Source of the DNA: Candidatus Thorarchaeota archaeon
Lineage (GTDB): Archaea > Asgardarchaeota > Thorarchaeia > Thorarchaeales > Thorarchaeaceae
Length of the DNA stretch: 8,531 nt
Direction: 5' to 3'
Assembly (NCBI GenBank): GCA_030638785.1
Contig: DAOWDY010000081.1
Span: 1 to 8,531, forward strand
The notes beneath the pieces were generated by a model. The model made no database searches and was not told where the DNA came from. It was given only the letters and a program-made list of their open reading frames with translations. Position 1 is the first letter of the stretch. Every line of letters starts with the position of its first letter. Made by a program: the position numbers and the translations under genes. This document shows positions 5,978 to 8,531 of the stretch, one piece after another.

Positions 5978-8531
5978 GAATCAAGTATTGTAACGGTTCC
6001 ATTGTTGCCATCAAGGGTAACAGTCTGTCCTGTCTTCAGGAGCTGACAAGCCTGTCTGATGTTGGTCACCGCAGGGATGCAGTATTCACGTGAAACCACA
6101 GCTCCGTGAGAGAGGACCCCTCCTGTTTCAGTAATGAGCCCTCCAATATGGGCAAATACAGGGGTCCAACCAGGATCTGTTCGTGGGACCACTAGAATCT
6201 CTCCTTCTTTCACTAACGAGATATCTTCAATTCGCTTCAGCACTCGCACTGTACCTGTGGTAAGTCCCTGACTCGCTGCAAGTCCTGAGATGACAGAGTC
6301 ATCAGCTTCATAATCCATCCTATCATCATACATTCTAGTTCCATGTATGAACTTGGGCGGTGTAACATCCTCATTTTCTTTGAACTCCTTTTCCCTTTCA
6401 AGAACAAGTTTTGAAAGATCTGCAAGTTTCTCAGATGAGTCTTTGGAGAAAATGATTTTCTTGATTTCAGATCTGTAAAGGAAGAATACTTGTTGTGGAT
6501 TTTCAATAATTCCTTTCGTTGTTAGAATCTGACCAACTTCTAGATACAATGCACGATTGCGAGTTATCCATCTATCTAGGTTGAATCTCTGATTTTCCCG
6601 GAAAGCAGTATATGTTCTGCTTAGACCTAAGATTGCATCAAATAGCATCCACTTAATCTTCCCAAATCTGATGCTCTTTATTCTATCCTTCACAATGGTC
6701 TGCGCTCTCAGGCGCATTTTGGTTGTTCGTTCGTCCACATCTACAGATTCGTTTCCACTACTTCCTAGAAGAGGTTTCAGAATGTCGAAGATCATAGAGG
6801 GCTGCTCTCCCCAACGAGGATAGTATGGCTCTCGAGTAAAGCCCCGAACCCCGAACTCGTGCAGGAAGTTATCAAACTCTGTTACGAAATGGGTTGATTC
6901 AGAATCTGAACTGTGTTTCAAAACACTGTAGATCTCTGTAGAGGGAGTATTAATGATAAAGTCTCTCAGCCTTGAAGATTCTCGTCCAAGCGCAGCAAGA
7001 GCACTGAGTTTCTTGTTCGTTTCATTCGTCTTATGTTCTAGCCCTGTAACAAGAAGTGGGAATAGCTTTGCTGCGGCTTTTTCTCCAATAAATCTTCGAA
7101 GAAGATACCCTGCTATGAGATTCATCCCAATGTTGTGTACAGGTATCCCGTAGCGAACAAGTCTGAAGTGACTAACCATCACCTGATCAAGTTCCGCTGC
7201 AAGTGTCCATAATTCTTCAAGAGTGTCGGTACCCTTGATATTTTCAAGCTGATTATCAAAATCTTCTAGATAAGGGATAAACTCCTCATCTGTCCATCTT
7301 CTGTACTCATTGTCGGTATTACCCATTCCCCCATTCGAGTCGTACATTGTTACTCGAAGTTCAGCCTTGATTCTATTTGTAAGAGCGAAGGGAAGACCTC
7401 TCATCGTTTCCTTACCATAGGGACCGTATCCCTCAGGGAAATAATTCAGAAGATCATCAGACCTTACAAAGGGAGGAATCTCATTGGCGACCTTGGTGCG
7501 AAGCACATCAAGATTGAAGTAAGCATGAGCTTTGTAAAGCTTGAGAAGTTTAGTGGGCATGTCCTTGTATCCCATTATATCATTGAGCTCAACATTAACG
7601 ATATACCGCATCTGCTTTCCTAGAAGGTCGAAAAAAAGAGGCGTGACATTATCATTCCAGTAGTCGTCGCTATATCCTCTCGACCAGAATATATCGTCTG
7701 CTTGCGTATCTCTCAGAACAGTTATGGGTCTTGATTGAAGGATGTGAATATTCCCGTCATCGTCGATTGCCCATTCCACATCCTGTGGACCTTTGAATAG
7801 CTTCTCTAGGGACGTTCCAATTTCAGCTAATGAGAGAGCCTCATCATCTGATAAAGAAGAACTTTGGCTGATATCCGCCGATACAGACGAAGTAGAAACT
7901 CCAGTACTAGTGCTGTCCGAACGGATGATCACATCCTTCGTTCCTATCTCAGTACTCAGGACCTTATGGTCCTTGTATTCCGGATGATCTTTGCGAGACA
8001 CTATGTATCTGTCTGGTGATGCTAGACCTGAAACGACTGACTCCCCTAATCCAAAGTTTGACTCTATGATCATTTGCGTTCGTGGAGTTCCAGTTGGGTC
8101 ATCTGTAAACAACACTCCTGCCTTCTCTGCATCAACCATGGACTGCACTAGTACTGCTATCCTCACTGCTTCATGGGGTATCTCCTTGCTATGCCTATAG
8201 GCAATCGCTCTAGGGGTCCAAAGTGATGAGTAGCAATTCTTTACATTGTCGAGAAGATTACCCTCTCCTTTTATGTTCAGAAAGGTTTCATATTGACCTG
8301 CGAAAGAAGCTTCTGCTAAGTCCTCTGCAGTTGCTGAAGATCTTACTGCAACTCTGGCTTGTCCCATTTTATCGTACGCCATTATGATCGCTTTGAGAAT
8401 GTCCTCTCCAATATTCAGGGATAGGATTGCTCCTGTTATCCTCTCTGAGGCCGCCTTGATTGTTTCAGGTGAATCATAATCAATTGCTGAGAGCGCTTGA
8501 GAGATTTCTGTCTGCAGGGTTCCTTTTTCTA
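5968..8531 (-). CDS. PEP-synthase/rifampin-phosphotransferase-like phosphohistidine enzyme (N-terminus outside window)
   Basis: The frame stays open to the window edge, adding 49 residues before the Met at 8382, so that Met is internal. Numbering from it, residues 10-36 carry the ATP-grasp signature VAVRSSATAEDL...ASFAGQYETFLN. AGVLFTDDP (88-96), NFGLGESVVSG (109-119), QDVEWA (200-205) and ILQSRPIT (214-221) complete the nucleotide-binding domain. A large helical middle region (about 230-670) follows and begins with an NVTPL motif. The C-terminal swivel domain has TETGGVLSHGAVVSRE with the phospho-acceptor His759 (codon 6106-6108). It ends 45 residues later, with no PEP/pyruvate-binding barrel. 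The domain order thus matches rifampin phosphotransferase, which moves the beta-phosphate of ATP through His to a small molecule, and not true PEP synthase. Known relatives include PigC-type ligases, so phosphotransferase or ligase activity is possible. A Ser/Thr-rich loop (155-178) is unusual. This is the first visible gene of the operon and its promoter lies outside the window. Confidence 0.88.
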   Translation of the reverse strand, partial: EKGTLQTEISQALSAIDYDSPETIKAASERITGAILSLNIGEDILKAIIMAYDKMGQARVAVRSSATAEDLAEASFAGQYETFLNIKGEGNLLDNVKNCYSSLWTPRAIAYRHSKEIPHEAVRIAVLVQSMVDAEKAGVLFTDDPTGTPRTQMIIESNFGLGESVVSGLASPDRYIVSRKDHPEYKDHKVLSTEIGTKDVIIRSDSTSTGVSTSSVSADISQSSSLSDDEALSLAEIGTSLEKLFKGPQDVEWAIDDDGNIHILQSRPITVLRDTQADDIFWSRGYSDDYWNDNVTPLFFDLLGKQMRYIVNVELNDIMGYKDMPTKLLKLYKAHAYFNLDVLRTKVANEIPPFVRSDDLLNYFPEGYGPYGKETMRGLPFALTNRIKAELRVTMYDSNGGMGNTDNEYRRWTDEEFIPYLEDFDNQLENIKGTDTLEELWTLAAELDQVMVSHFRLVRYGIPVHNIGMNLIAGYLLRRFIGEKAAAKLFPLLVTGLEHKTNETNKKLSALAALGRESSRLRDFIINTPSTEIYSVLKHSSDSESTHFVTEFDNFLHEFGVRGFTREPYYPRWGEQPSMIFDILKPLLGSSGNESVDVDERTTKMRLRAQTIVKDRIKSIRFGKIKWMLFDAILGLSRTYTAFRENQRFNLDRWITRNRALYLEVGQILTTKGIIENPQQVFFLYRSEIKKIIFSKDSSEKLADLSKLVLEREKEFKENEDVTPPKFIHGTRMYDDRMDYEADDSVISGLAASQGLTTGTVRVLKRIEDISLVKEGEILVVPRTDPGWTPVFAHIGGLITETGGVLSHGAVVSREYCIPAVTNIRQACQLLKTGQTVTLDGNNGTVTILDSEV

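Noticed and set aside
5968..8531. Calling the first operon gene a true phosphoenolpyruvate synthase
   Set aside because: The N-terminal and His domains match, but the C-terminal PEP-binding barrel is absent and the middle region fits the rifampin-phosphotransferase layout better.

Overview
The window looks archaeal and most likely comes from an Asgard-type archaeon (Thorarchaeota-like is my best guess). The main reason is the 1203-residue secreted protein, which ends in a Thr-rich stalk, one membrane helix and an RRRR tail and carries many N-glycosylation sequons. Genes have Shine-Dalgarno (SD) sites and GC content is moderate. No rRNA, tRNA, CRISPR array, transposase or integrase is visible, so the taxonomic call is inference.

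Layout. Positions 1-429 (+) hold the C-terminal part of a metallo-beta-lactamase-fold hydrolase. Positions 430-638 are a non-coding leader that ends in a small hairpin enclosing the SD of the next gene. Positions 639-4250 (+) encode the large surface protein, followed by a strong hairpin-plus-U-tract terminator at 4261-4293. Three minus-strand genes converge on that terminator. In transcription order they are a PEP-synthase/rifampin-phosphotransferase-like enzyme (8531 to 5968, N-terminus outside the window), a CrtC/AttH-like lipocalin-fold protein of the DUF7064/DUF7065 type (5964 to 4999), and a histidine-phosphatase-fold protein with a degraded active site (4949 to 4299).

Working together. 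The first two minus-strand genes are 3 bases apart, and the second gene's SD lies inside the end of the first, so they are almost certainly co-translated. The first encodes an ATP-driven phosphohistidine enzyme without the PEP-binding barrel. The second encodes a barrel protein of a type tied to terpenoid or other hydrophobic small molecules. A small-molecule modification pair is therefore plausible, with the substrate unknown. The third gene is 49 bases further on. It keeps the phospho-acceptor His of its fold but has lost both pocket arginines and the second His, so it may be a binding or regulatory pseudo-enzyme. This operon is the most interesting part of the window. The surface protein is a candidate cell-envelope or S-layer-like component.
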